DNA from: Tsukamurella spumae | GTDB lineage: Bacteria > Actinomycetota > Actinomycetes > Mycobacteriales > Mycobacteriaceae | Direction: 5' to 3' | NCBI RefSeq assembly: GCF_012396015.1 | Contig: NZ_JAAXOQ010000018.1 | Span: 28,457 to 92,456 of the forward strand | DNA length: 64,000 bases | Shown here: piece after piece, positions 41,497 through 49,842 of the stretch | Numbering within the stretch: position 1 is the stretch's first letter | How the letters are laid out: every line of letters begins with the position of its first letter | Program-made: the position numbers and the translations under genes | Notes under the pieces: generated by a model | The model's input: the letters and a program-made list of their open reading frames with translations, nothing else | Told to the model about the DNA's origin: nothing | The model's database searches: none

Positions 41497-43740
41497 ATGC
41501 GTTTCCGCACTACCCGAAGGGATCAATTGTCCGCCGAGGACTGGTCTCAGGATAGCGTGCACCCTGACCACAGTGCAACGAATCAGGCGAGTGTGGGCGC
41601 GCCGTCACACCCCACGGGATGTGATGCTCACTCGCTACCATCATCTACCTGCGCTGACACTGCCGACCGTGTGACAGGTGTTGCGCATGATGCTCGTGGT
41701 GTCGGCGTGTCGCCTGACGCGGCGTGGGCGCTGACGAGGCGGTTGTCGCCTCGCGCCGCAGTGCGGTGCCAGGACGAGAGCGGCAAGTACGGGCTGACCA
41801 CCGCGACCCATGCAGCCGCGCCGTCGACGGCGTGGGCGGTGCACTTGACCGACGCGCAGCTCAGGTTTCGGCTGCTTGGGTTCGACTTCGACGCCAAGCT
41901 CAAGCCTGGGGAGAAGCAGTCCGCGCTCAGCGACAGCCAGCTTCGTGCCCGCGCGCACGAGGACGCGCAGACTCTCGCCGCGATCCTCACCGACCTTGGG
42001 ATCGAGCACGTCGTGTGCGCCTCCGGACCGGGTGGCGGCCGCCACCTCTGGGTTGCATTGCGCGAGCGCGTTCCGTCGCAGCTCGTCGAGGACGTCGCGG
42101 TCGCGGGCGGCCGCCTGCTCCGGTCCCTGGACATCGCCCCGCTGACCAACGTGGCCACGGGCGCGCTACGCCCACCGGGCGCCCCGCATCGTGCCGGTGG
42201 CGCGTCGACTCCGATCGCCGGCGACGTTGAAGTCCTGTGCCGGCCGACGGTGCGCCGTGGCGACGTTGAGGCCCTTCTGCACCGCCTCGTCGAGCTGGCG
42301 CCCGCGCCGGAGCCGCCTGCCCCCGGGCGGATGCTCCCGGTCGAGGACGCCGCCGATGGGCATCCGCGGATCCCCGGCACCTGGCGCCCCCTCAGCCAGT
42401 ACGGGTGGCAGCTCGCGGGTGAGACGCTTGCACCGTCGGACGACGCCTCCGCCCGTCTGTTCTCGGTGCTGCTGTCCGCGGCCCGCGCGCACTGGACGCT
42501 CAGCGACGTCCAGGCGCACCTTCGCGACCATCCCGGACTCGAGCACGTGCGGACCGTCCGTGGCGCTGACGGCGGTCGGCTCCCGCGGCCGCGGCGCGGT
42601 GCCGCCTCCCCCGCGAGGATCCTCGCCAAGAACTGGGCGGCCGCGGTCGCGCACCTGGCCGAGAACGCGCTCGTCGGCCACGACCTCTCGCACGACGACC
42701 CGGACTTCGAGGCCCGCGCCGGCGAGCTGACGGCCGCGGTCGCTCACCTGGACCGCAAGGCGGACGCCAGCATGGGCCGCTGGGCGCGGCCCGGCGGCGC
42801 GAAGGACCGTCTGGTGCTCGACGCGCTCCTGGAGCTCGCGCTGGCCACCATGCAGCTCGCCGTCGGCGCCTCCATCCGCGACCTCGCCAAGAAGACCGGC
42901 GTCTCCCGAGAGAGCGCGTGGCGCGCCCTCTCCGCCCTGGAGGCCGACGGCTGGATCGCCCTGGACACCCTCTCCGAGGGTACCCGCGCTGCCGTCTGGC
43001 GGGTCCTGCCGTGGGGCCTGACAGAGCACGGCGACGTGGCCACCGAGGAAGACCACCCCTCCGGCACCGGTATCCACAGCGATGCGATCACAGGTGTGAC
43101 ACTCGGGGGCACAGCCCCCGACCCCCCGCGACCCCTCCCGCAGAAACCGCACGGCGCGGCCGCCCGCAGCGTGCTGCTCACCCAGATGCGGGACCGCCGG
43201 GCGCTGGCTCGCCACGACGCCTTCACCGGCAGCCACGACGGACTAGGCCCCTGGGTGGGATGGGTGTACTCCAGGCTGCCCAGAACCCCGGCGCCGCTCG
43301 AAGAACTGCTCCCGGCCTCAACACCCGGGGACGCGCTCGAACAGGCTGTGATGCAGCTCCAGGGCGCCGGACTGGCGACGCTCGACACCCGTGGCCACGT
43401 TTCGCGCACAGCTCCCGAGGCCCGCGACTCCTTCGCCGCCCACATCGGTACCGACGGCACCCTCGATGAGCGCGCCGCCGAGTACGACCTGGAGAGCGCA
43501 CTGTGGGCGTGGTGGGTCGACGAGTCGATGTGGACCACCCGCGGCGGCCGCAACGAACGCCGGCGCCAGCTCCGCACCGGCGAGAGCGTGCGGCGCCGGC
43601 CGGGCCAGCGCACGCTCGCCGTCGGGCAGCCATCGTGGGCCGATCGCGAGCAGTACCCGCGGCGCCGCGGCGGCCGCCGGGATCACCGCGCGGCGCGACG
43701 GCAGCTCGAGCAACGAACTCGTGCTGCTCCCCCGCGCTAG
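41497..43740 (+). CDS. Replication initiator with prim-pol domain
   Basis: About 747 residues from the first ATG; the true start may be later. GTG at 41557 has AGGA at good spacing, and GTG at 41707 begins where codon use becomes typical. The prim-pol (AEP) domain shows GFDFDAK (two metal-binding Asp) and CASGPGGGRHLWVAL (sGxGxH motif). A helical primase-C-like region follows, then an HTH (SIRDLAKKTGVSRESAWRALSALEADGW). The C-terminus is very Arg-rich. It probably primes and initiates plasmid replication, with the origin nearby. Convergent with the AAA gene. Confidence 0.75.
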   Translation: MRFRTTRRDQLSAEDWSQDSVHPDHSATNQASVGAPSHPTGCDAHSLPSSTCADTADRVTGVAHDARGVGVSPDAAWALTRRLSPRAAVRCQDESGKYGLTTATHAAAPSTAWAVHLTDAQLRFRLLGFDFDAKLKPGEKQSALSDSQLRARAHEDAQTLAAILTDLGIEHVVCASGPGGGRHLWVALRERVPSQLVEDVAVAGGRLLRSLDIAPLTNVATGALRPPGAPHRAGGASTPIAGDVEVLCRPTVRRGDVEALLHRLVELAPAPEPPAPGRMLPVEDAADGHPRIPGTWRPLSQYGWQLAGETLAPSDDASARLFSVLLSAARAHWTLSDVQAHLRDHPGLEHVRTVRGADGGRLPRPRRGAASPARILAKNWAAAVAHLAENALVGHDLSHDDPDFEARAGELTAAVAHLDRKADASMGRWARPGGAKDRLVLDALLELALATMQLAVGASIRDLAKKTGVSRESAWRALSALEADGWIALDTLSEGTRAAVWRVLPWGLTEHGDVATEEDHPSGTGIHSDAITGVTLGGTAPDPPRPLPQKPHGAAARSVLLTQMRDRRALARHDAFTGSHDGLGPWVGWVYSRLPRTPAPLEELLPASTPGDALEQAVMQLQGAGLATLDTRGHVSRTAPEARDSFAAHIGTDGTLDERAAEYDLESALWAWWVDESMWTTRGGRNERRRQLRTGESVRRRPGQRTLAVGQPSWADREQYPRRRGGRRDHRAARRQLEQRTRAAPPR

Positions 43741-43765
43741 CCGATCGCGTCGGCGGGCCCGCGCT

Positions 43766-45112
43766 CTACAGCGCCGGCCCCGTGGTACGGGAAGGGCCCG
43801 AAGCGCCAGGCGCGCGCCGCGCCGGCGGCGGCACACCGTCGGCGTTGCCGCGCCCGTCGGTCCGGCCGAAGTGCTGCTGCGTGGCACCGCGCCACGCAGC
43901 GGACCGCGGAAGAGCGCGCTCGCCCTCTGCGGCGCGCTCAGTGCGGATGTACTCCGCGAAGCCCGGCAGCCCGAACATCACCGACCCGTAGCCGGCCTCG
44001 GTGATGACCCCGGACGTGAGCAGCTGGTCCCGCACGTAGGACAGGCTCGTGCTTGGCTTCCCCAGCCGCTCCGCGATCGCCGAACGCGCGATCGCGCCGT
44101 CGCCGAGCTCCGCCATGGCCTGCACGAACTCCCGCTGCTGCGGCGTCCGGGCGCGGTCGAGGCGGTTGCGGAACATCTGCCGCATGTCCGCGTCGACCTT
44201 CTGCTGCCCCACCTCGAGGTGCTGCCGCGTGATCGTGCCGCCGGGGTCCGGCCGGCTCGCCGCATTCCAGGTGTGCTTGCCGATCAGCTGGAGGGTGTGC
44301 GGATACCCCTCCGCCCGCTGCACGGCCTCCTGCAAGGCGTCCTGGTCCCACTGCACCCCGAGCTGGTGCGCCGGCCCAGCGAGCGCGACCGCCGACGCCG
44401 ACGGGTCCAGCCCGCCCAACGTGCGGTAGTCGAACCGCTCCGCATTCGTCACCGCATCGTTGATGACAACCGCACTCGTCGGCAGACCGGCGGTGAACAG
44501 CGCCACCGGTAGGTCCGCGCGCTCCGCCTGGAGATTCTGCCAGGCGTACGAGAGTGTGCGCAGGCTCGCCGCATCCGCCTCCTGGATCTCGTCGACGAAG
44601 ATCACCACTCCCCCAGGCCGCTTGTCCCTCGCCTGCTGGTGGACCTCATCGAGCAGGTCCTCCACATCGCGCGCATCCACCGGCTGGTTCTGCGCCGCCT
44701 TCGGGCGCGGCGCGACAGTCGCCTCCGCAGAACCGATTCCAGGAACCGAGAGCCCGAACTTGAGCGTCGTCCGCTCGCTCAACCGCGCCCGCGACGAGGA
44801 TTCCTTCCCCGACACCTGCCGCGCGATCGCGCGCTCCGCCGCCACCGCGATCGACGACAGAAGCGACCGCTGCTCGCCGGCCACTACCCACACTGTCAAC
44901 GCCTGGAACTGCTGCGCGGCAAGGCGCTCCGCCGCCCGCATCATCGAGGTCTTCCCCAGTCCCCGCGGCCCCTGATCCACCCGGATCACCGGCACCAGCG
45001 ACTGCGTCGCGGCCATGAAGTCCAACCGCTCACGGTAGTCGGCGAGCTGCTCATCACGACCCGGCACGTGGTGCGCCACCTGGCCGGGCGTGTACGGACT
45101 CGGTTGCGGCAC
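43766..45112 (-). CDS. AAA+ ATPase, ORC/Cdc6-like
   Basis: 448 residues. Walker A GPRGLGKTSMM (about 48-58), Walker B VVIFVDEIQEAD (about 168-179), sensor-like LFTAGLPTS, and a winged-helix C-terminal domain (AIARSAIAERLGKPSTSLSYVRDQL). This is the plan of ORC1/Cdc6-like and related DNA-binding STAND/AAA ATPases. Beside rep it may load replication proteins, though a defence role is possible. GTG start with AGGAGG; an operator precedes it. Confidence 0.75.
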   Translation of the reverse strand: MPQPSPYTPGQVAHHVPGRDEQLADYRERLDFMAATQSLVPVIRVDQGPRGLGKTSMMRAAERLAAQQFQALTVWVVAGEQRSLLSSIAVAAERAIARQVSGKESSSRARLSERTTLKFGLSVPGIGSAEATVAPRPKAAQNQPVDARDVEDLLDEVHQQARDKRPGGVVIFVDEIQEADAASLRTLSYAWQNLQAERADLPVALFTAGLPTSAVVINDAVTNAERFDYRTLGGLDPSASAVALAGPAHQLGVQWDQDALQEAVQRAEGYPHTLQLIGKHTWNAASRPDPGGTITRQHLEVGQQKVDADMRQMFRNRLDRARTPQQREFVQAMAELGDGAIARSAIAERLGKPSTSLSYVRDQLLTSGVITEAGYGSVMFGLPGFAEYIRTERAAEGERALPRSAAWRGATQQHFGRTDGRGNADGVPPPARRAPGASGPSRTTGPAL

Positions 45113-45123
45113 GACACGACCTC

Positions 45124-45167
45124 CTGATAACTCCCGATAACTTCCTCAAGTTATCGGAAGCTATCGG
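45124..45167 (-). promoter_or_regulatory. Operator dyad before the AAA ATPase gene
   Basis: CCGATAACTT (45134-45143) and AAGTTATCGG (45148-45157) form a perfect inverted repeat with a 4-bp spacer. Extra half sites CTGATAACT (45124-45132) and AGCTATCGG (45159-45167) flank it at regular spacing. Autoregulation by the ATPase or binding of Rep is likely. Confidence 0.7.
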
Positions 45168-45323
45168 TTCACGCCGAGGATGCAGACTAATCCGAACAGA
45201 TGTACTATTGCGATGTTGGCCTGGTGAGCGCGGGGGAAGACGTGCTCACCAGGCCGCACACGTACAGAAAGACGGTCTCGCCCTACTTGCTCAGGGGTGC
45301 AGCCGACAGGGCAAGGTGAAACA

Positions 45324-45647
45324 GTGTTCGATCCCCGAGTCTGGCAGGAGCGAACTCCCCCGCGCCCGGTGCGCGTCTCGATCACCCGCGCACTCCCCCG
45401 CCTCGCCCACTTCGGCACCCGCGCCGACCGCACTCCGCTCTGGATCCGCGCCGGCGGCGTCCACCTCGAACACACCATGGACGGCGAAGTCATCGGTGTT
45501 TGCCGACTCGACGATGGCCAGTGGCTCGTCAACGTCCGCATCCGGCCGCGCGTCGGCCAAGAAGGCATCGCCACCATGACCACCTGGGTGACGGCCGACG
45601 CGGTCTCATCGTGGCCTGACGACCAACCACGGAGCACCCGCGCCTAA
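45324..45647 (+). CDS. Small hypothetical protein
   Basis: 107 residues from GTG with AAGGTGAA upstream; the frame is open a little further up (GTG 45297). Beta-rich, no recognised domain (RTPLWIRAGGVHLEH, CRLDDGQWLVNVRIRPR). Monocistronic between the AAA operator and the parAB promoter. Confidence 0.6.
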   Translation: MFDPRVWQERTPPRPVRVSITRALPRLAHFGTRADRTPLWIRAGGVHLEHTMDGEVIGVCRLDDGQWLVNVRIRPRVGQEGIATMTTWVTADAVSSWPDDQPRSTRA

Positions 45648-45709
45648 TACGTCACTGTGACACAGCTTGTCGCAGATCGGCGAACAGGCCAACTCGCCCA
45701 CCGAAGGGC

Positions 45710-45739
45710 TTGACCAAAAAGTTCTAGACCCTCTAGAAT
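45710..45739 (+). promoter_or_regulatory. parAB promoter with TTCTAGA-type operator
   Basis: TTGACC (45710-45715), 18-bp spacer, TAGAAT (45734-45739). The -10 lies inside the dyad TTCTAGA-CCC-TCTAGAA (45722-45738). The same dyad occurs at about 60.3 kb. The -10 ends six bases before a GTG at 45746, so a leaderless ParA with an N-terminal extension is possible. Confidence 0.8.
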
Positions 45740-45803
45740 GGGCGTGTGGGCGCAGCGATCGCCACAACAGCTCCTACGCTGAACCGGACCGCATTCACAG
45801 AAT

Positions 45804-45819
45804 CTTTCCCGCGGGAAAG
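45804..45819. repeat. parS-like site 1, CTTTCCCGCGGGAAAG
   Basis: Perfect 16-bp palindrome between the parAB promoter and the annotated parA start. Four identical copies lie downstream of parB. Placement both before and after parAB is typical of plasmid centromeres bound by ParB. Confidence 0.8.
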
Positions 45820-45886
45820 ACGCCCACGATCACTCCGAAGTAGCCGCGACGGTCGCGGTGAAGCCTACGGAAGGAAACCCGCCACC

Positions 45887-46576
45887 ATGGCAGTCCACGT
45901 CCTGATCCAGCAGAAGGGCGGCGTCGGAAAGTCGACGCTCGCAATGAATCTCGCAGCGGTCAAGAACGACCTCCTCACCGACAAGGGCGACGACCAGGAG
46001 AAGTCCCCTGTCCTCGTCGCCTCTGTCGACCCGCAGGGCTCAGCGATCTGGTGGGGCGACCGGGTCGACGACCTCCCCTTCCAGACCACCAAGGTCGAGA
46101 ACGCCGCGGAGATCGCGCAGTTGCCGAACCTGCCCGGCATCGACCACGTCTACCTCGACACCCCCGGTTGGCTCGGCGAGCGACCGGGCGAGGACGGCAA
46201 CGACGGCGCGGCCGCCGCGATCTACGCCGCCCTCGAAATCGCCGACCTCGCCATCGTTCCCATCACCACAGAAGGCCTGAGCTTCGACCCCGCGACCCGG
46301 ACGATCGAGAAGGTCCTCAAGCCCCGCAAGATCCCGTTCGTGGTCGTCATCAACGCCTGGGAACCGCGCGACAGCACACTCGAACGCGACGAGACCATCG
46401 AGTTCGTCGACGGCATGGGCTGGCCCCGCGCAAAGCGCGTCGTCCGCAAGTACAAGGTCCACAGCCGCGGCGCCGTCGACGGCCGGGTCTGCACCCAGTA
46501 CGACGCCAGCCGCACCGCCCTCCAGGCGCGCGAGGACATGATGGGCCTCGGCGCCGAGATCGCGGAGCGATTCTGA
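45887..46576 (+). CDS. parA: ParA-type partition ATPase
   Basis: 229 residues from ATG 45887 with AAGGAAA upstream. Walker A KGGVGKST (10-17), SVDPQGSAIWW (switch I region), VYLDTPG (Walker B), and a C-terminal KVHSRGAVDGRVC helix. ParA ATPases move ParB-parS complexes on the nucleoid. A leaderless start at GTG 45746 would add 47 residues (276 in all) read through the parS-like site; the Mycobacterium-type promoter spacing makes this credible. parB overlaps its stop. Confidence 0.88.
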   Translation: MAVHVLIQQKGGVGKSTLAMNLAAVKNDLLTDKGDDQEKSPVLVASVDPQGSAIWWGDRVDDLPFQTTKVENAAEIAQLPNLPGIDHVYLDTPGWLGERPGEDGNDGAAAAIYAALEIADLAIVPITTEGLSFDPATRTIEKVLKPRKIPFVVVINAWEPRDSTLERDETIEFVDGMGWPRAKRVVRKYKVHSRGAVDGRVCTQYDASRTALQAREDMMGLGAEIAERF

Positions 46577-47451
46577 TGGCCACCAAGCGCGGCGGGCGCA
46601 CATCGCTCGCGAGCCTCACGGGCGCCGTCGGCGACAAGAGCTCCGTCGACGGGCTCGTCGAAGGACTCTTCCTCGCCAAGGTGCCGCTGAATCAGTTGGC
46701 CCCGAACCCGCGCAACCCGCGGTACTCGCTCGGCGACCTCGCGGAGATGGCGTCTATCAAGGTCGGGCAGCTCACCCCGGCGACGGTCATCTCGCGATCG
46801 GCCTGGCTCAAGCTCTGGCCCGAGGACGTCGATCAGATCGGCGATGCGTCCTACGTCGTCGCCGCCGGTAACCGGCGCCTAGCCGCCGCCCGGCACTTCG
46901 AGGTACCCGGCCTGGACGTCATCGTCAGCGACCAGTTCGCGGTCGACCGTGCCACCATCATGTGGCTCGCGATCACCGAGAACGTGGACCGCCAGAACCT
47001 CGACATGCTCGACGAGGCAGAGGCGATCGAGGTCCTGGTCCAGGAACTCGGCTCCGCCACCAAGGCCGCCGAACGGCTCAAGAAGTCGCAGCCCTGGGTC
47101 AGCCAACGCCGCTCCCTGCTGAATCTGCCCGACGAGGTGAAGGAGCGGGTGAGGGCCGGCGAGATCGCCTTCCGCGAGGCGCGCGAGCTGGCCCAGCTGC
47201 CGCCCGCGGCGGCGCTCGAACAGTGGCGCCGCAGCCTGGCCGCCGCCAACAACAGCGACGACGACCAGGCCGAAGCGGAGGCCCCGAAGCCCCCGGCGCC
47301 TCCGAAGCCCACCACGCAGAAGGCGGCTGCCCGCACGCTCCGCCGCCTGAGTGCCTCACCGAAGATCCTCGCGGAGGCGATCGTCGAGGTGCTCACCGCA
47401 GACGAACTGCGTGAGCTGCTCGCAGAGGTGGAGGCCAACGCCACCGAGTAG
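46576..47451 (+). CDS. parB: ParB-type centromere-binding protein
   Basis: 291 residues. The N-terminal ParB/Srx fold has LAPNPRNPRYS and VVAAGNRRLAAAR (equivalent of the GERRxRA CTPase motif). An HTH follows, SATKAAERLKKSQPWVSQRRSLLNL, then an acidic/Pro linker and a C-terminal dimerisation helix. The start overlaps the parA stop (TGATG). The five CTTTCCCGCGGGAAAG palindromes around the operon are its likely targets. Confidence 0.88.
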   Translation: MATKRGGRTSLASLTGAVGDKSSVDGLVEGLFLAKVPLNQLAPNPRNPRYSLGDLAEMASIKVGQLTPATVISRSAWLKLWPEDVDQIGDASYVVAAGNRRLAAARHFEVPGLDVIVSDQFAVDRATIMWLAITENVDRQNLDMLDEAEAIEVLVQELGSATKAAERLKKSQPWVSQRRSLLNLPDEVKERVRAGEIAFREARELAQLPPAAALEQWRRSLAAANNSDDDQAEAEAPKPPAPPKPTTQKAAARTLRRLSASPKILAEAIVEVLTADELRELLAEVEANATE

Positions 47452-47460
47452 ACGCCGAAC

Positions 47461-47669
47461 CTTTCCCGCGGGAAAGATGGTGAAGACGCCGATGCTCCCC
47501 AGGGTTAACCCTGGGGAGCATCGGCGTTTCTGGGCGCTTTCGATTCGACGCGGCGCGATCTTTCCCGCGGGAAAGATCGTCAGGGCGAGGGCTTGATCGG
47601 CGGTGTCTTTCCCGCGGGAAAGATCGCGGTTCATCGCCCGACCGGCGGGGAATCTTTCCCGCGGGAAAG
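47461..47669. repeat. parS-like cluster, four CTTTCCCGCGGGAAAG palindromes
   Basis: Exact copies at 47461-47476, 47560-47575, 47607-47622 and 47654-47669. Start-to-start spacings are 99, 47 and 47 bp. Together with the copy upstream of parA they form the presumed centromere. Confidence 0.88.
47486..47527. terminator. Perfect 42-bp palindrome, terminator or extra parS-region structure
   Basis: Arms of 21 bp read ACGCCGATGCTCCCCAGGGTT and its exact complement, meeting with no loop at TTAACC. It lies between the first and second parS-like sites after parB. It would stop parAB transcription, and also traffic from the other side. Confidence 0.75.
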
Positions 47670-47685
47670 ATGGGAAGTAGGGCGG

Positions 47686-48084
47686 TCAGTAGGTGCGGAA
47701 CGAGGGGAAGGGTAGCGCGTACGCGCCGTCCGACCCGGAGGCGTGTTGGATGCGCTCGACCTCGACGATGTCGCGCAGCTCGGCGGGATTCAGTGTGGCG
47801 AGATAGCGCGCGTATTGGAGGTTCGCCTGCGCGCACGCCTCCCGGAGGAGGGTCTCGACGTTCTCGACGTTCGCCTTGCGGCACCGGACGAACCCTGCCT
47901 CTTGCCAGTCCAGCTCTTCGTCCGCCTGGCAGAAGCGGCGGAAGATGTGCGCCCACATGTTCCCGGGCTCGCGGGTGAACCTGGGGGAAACCTCGCGGTA
48001 GGAGCCGCGGATCGGGCTCTGCTCCACATTCACACCCGCGAACACCACGGGCGGCACAGTCGAATCGTCCATGTCGTCGAGCAT
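47686..48084 (-). CDS. Hypothetical protein
   Basis: 132 residues from ATG 48084; a GTG four codons earlier is possible. Acidic, helical, no recognised domain (GNMWAHIFRRFCQADEELDWQE). Transcribed towards the parS cluster. Follows hipA on the same strand, with about 40 bases between them. Confidence 0.6.
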   Translation of the reverse strand: MLDDMDDSTVPPVVFAGVNVEQSPIRGSYREVSPRFTREPGNMWAHIFRRFCQADEELDWQEAGFVRCRKANVENVETLLREACAQANLQYARYLATLNPAELRDIVEVERIQHASGSDGAYALPFPSFRTY

Positions 48085-48123
48085 AGAGAGCTGCACTGAC
48101 AGGACGTGGAAGCTTAGGGTCGC

Positions 48124-49437
48124 TCAACCTCGTTGCTGGAGCCCTTCGCGGCCGCCGTGTCGCGCCGGCGAGCTTCTGGGGCCGTCGCCGGTCGCGATGT
48201 TCGCGTCGCTGCCTTGCCGACGACCGGGCCACCCGCGAGGTCGATCCCGCCCGGCCCGGCCGAGCGCGGCTGATACCTCCTGCCGGACCTCGTTGAGCGC
48301 CGCCCGCACACGCGGCGTGAAGGCGGGCTCCTCGGCCACGGCGGCGTACACCTGCTTGACGAACGCCCGGCCCTCGCGGCTCGGCACGCCCATCAGCTCG
48401 CCGGCCTCGAGGAGTCCCTTCGCCATGCCGGCGGTGGTGTTCTCCCGGTCGAGCGACGTGGCGTGACGCTCGGCCCGGTCCGGATTCGGGTTCACGTCGA
48501 AGATGGGGGAGAGGCGCCAGCGATCCCCGGCGCGGATCACCGCGTGGTTGCGGAGGTGATCGTCGGTGTTGTTGAGTGCTACGCCCAGGGCGATGCGTTG
48601 CCAGAGCGCGCGCTGATCGTCTGCCGGCGCCCCGGCCTCGACGAGCTGCCCGGCCAGATCGAGGTAGTCCGCCCGGTCACCGTCGCGGCGACCCAGGAGC
48701 GTCATCGCGCTCGCGAAGCCGATCCGCCCACCGGTGGCGGTGCGGTCGAAGCGCGGCACGATGAGCGTGGTGTTCGGGCCCTCGCCGAGCAACTCGGGGG
48801 AGGGCGCCACGATGCCCACCGCGGCCGCGACGCGCAGCGCGGCGTACTCGTTGCGGAGCGTGGCAGCGTGTTCTGCCGTCGTCGAGAGCTTCGCCAAGCA
48901 CAGGCGGCCGGTAGCGCCGACCACCGACACCTTCGGGTGCGCGCCGCCGAGGGAGCCGGTACCCATGTCGAGTAGGTGCGCCGCGGCGCTCCGGGCGTGT
49001 GGGTCATCGAGCTGCTGCGTTTGCTTCGCGAGCGCGCGCAGCGTCGGCAGATCACTGACTCGAGGAATGTCTCCGACGGGGGCCTGCCACTCGTCGCCCT
49101 GCCGAAGGCGAAGTGCGCCCTGGCGGAGCGGATCGTGCACCGCTAGCAGGTACTCGGCTTCGGTCGGCGTCCGCTCCAGCGACCGCGCGACGAGCGTCCT
49201 GCCCCAGCGGTCCGGCGCGGTGTCGGTGAAGGCGCCGAACAGGCGATCGCTGAACGCCGGCGCGAAGCTGGTGCGGGGGAGGTCCGGCCCGAGGTCGTAC
49301 CCCTTCGGGTGCACCGCGAATGCGCGGTCGTAGGTGAACGTGAATCGCTCGGCGCCGCGCGTGCGCGCCGCGGTCAGCTCGCCGACGAGCATCCCAAGCT
49401 GATCGTCGACGACCTCCAGGACCAGCCGGTCAGCCAC
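48124..49437 (-). CDS. hipA: HipA-type Ser/Thr kinase toxin
   Basis: 437 residues. FTDTAPDRWGR (about 69-79), the glycine loop GSLGGAHPKVSV (about 160-171), catalytic ALNNTDDHLRNHAV (about 286-299) and metal-binding LSPIFDVNPNP (about 308-318) are all in HipA order. HipA kinases phosphorylate tRNA-synthetase-type targets and cause dormancy; target here unknown. A Gly/Arg-rich C-terminal tail exceeds the usual length. Overlaps hipB by eight bases. Confidence 0.87.
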   Translation of the reverse strand: MADRLVLEVVDDQLGMLVGELTAARTRGAERFTFTYDRAFAVHPKGYDLGPDLPRTSFAPAFSDRLFGAFTDTAPDRWGRTLVARSLERTPTEAEYLLAVHDPLRQGALRLRQGDEWQAPVGDIPRVSDLPTLRALAKQTQQLDDPHARSAAAHLLDMGTGSLGGAHPKVSVVGATGRLCLAKLSTTAEHAATLRNEYAALRVAAAVGIVAPSPELLGEGPNTTLIVPRFDRTATGGRIGFASAMTLLGRRDGDRADYLDLAGQLVEAGAPADDQRALWQRIALGVALNNTDDHLRNHAVIRAGDRWRLSPIFDVNPNPDRAERHATSLDRENTTAGMAKGLLEAGELMGVPSREGRAFVKQVYAAVAEEPAFTPRVRAALNEVRQEVSAALGRAGRDRPRGWPGRRQGSDANIATGDGPRSSPARHGGREGLQQRG

Positions 49438-49744
49438 GGCGCACCCGCTTCGGCAGCGCGTCGCGGATCAGCGCGATCCCCAGCTCGGACTCGTTGGGGT
49501 CCAGGGCCGTGGTGAGCGTGTCGAGGAGGCCGAGCGAGTGGAGGATGCGCAGCAGCCCGTCCGTGGAGGTGCTCATGTCGCCGCCCTCGATCTTGCTCAG
49601 CGTCCGAACGGAGACGTTCGAGCGCTGGGCGAGGTCCGCCTGCGTCATCCGGCGGGCACGCCGCCATGTTCCGAGGTCCTCGCCGATCCTCGTCGAAGCC
49701 TCCGCGACCGCGCGCCCCTGCACCGACCCTAATCCGATCTCCAT
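49430..49744 (-). CDS. hipB: HipB-type antitoxin, XRE repressor
   Basis: 104 residues. LGTWRRARRMTQADLAQRSNVSVRTLSKIEGG (about 24-55) is a canonical XRE HTH. It precedes and overlaps hipA, so it is the antitoxin and repressor. The start lies just next to a paired operator. Confidence 0.87.
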   Translation of the reverse strand: MEIGLGSVQGRAVAEASTRIGEDLGTWRRARRMTQADLAQRSNVSVRTLSKIEGGDMSTSTDGLLRILHSLGLLDTLTTALDPNESELGIALIRDALPKRVRRG

Positions 49745-49749
49745 AATAA

Positions 49750-49792
49750 GCAGGATAGTGCATCTTAGTGCGTAATGACAGCACTATCCTGC
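49750..49792 (-). promoter_or_regulatory. hipBA operator
   Basis: GCAGGATAGTGC (49750-49761) and GCACTATCCTGC (49781-49792) are perfect inverted copies 31 bp apart, extended by AATA/TATT. Such paired sites upstream of hipB bind two HipB dimers. Confidence 0.85.
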
Positions 49793-49842
49793 CTATTACA
49801 GAGCAGCCGGGGGCGGTGCGCCTACTACAGCAGCACCACCGT

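Noticed and set aside
41313..41556. Iteron array as origin of replication upstream of rep
   Set aside because: Only loosely similar short words (GTGTGAC, GCTGACAC) were seen; spacing and identity are too poor to call iterons.
47461..47669. CRISPR-like repeat array
   Set aside because: Repeats are only 16 bp, perfectly palindromic, irregularly spaced and lie beside parB with no cas genes; they fit parS.
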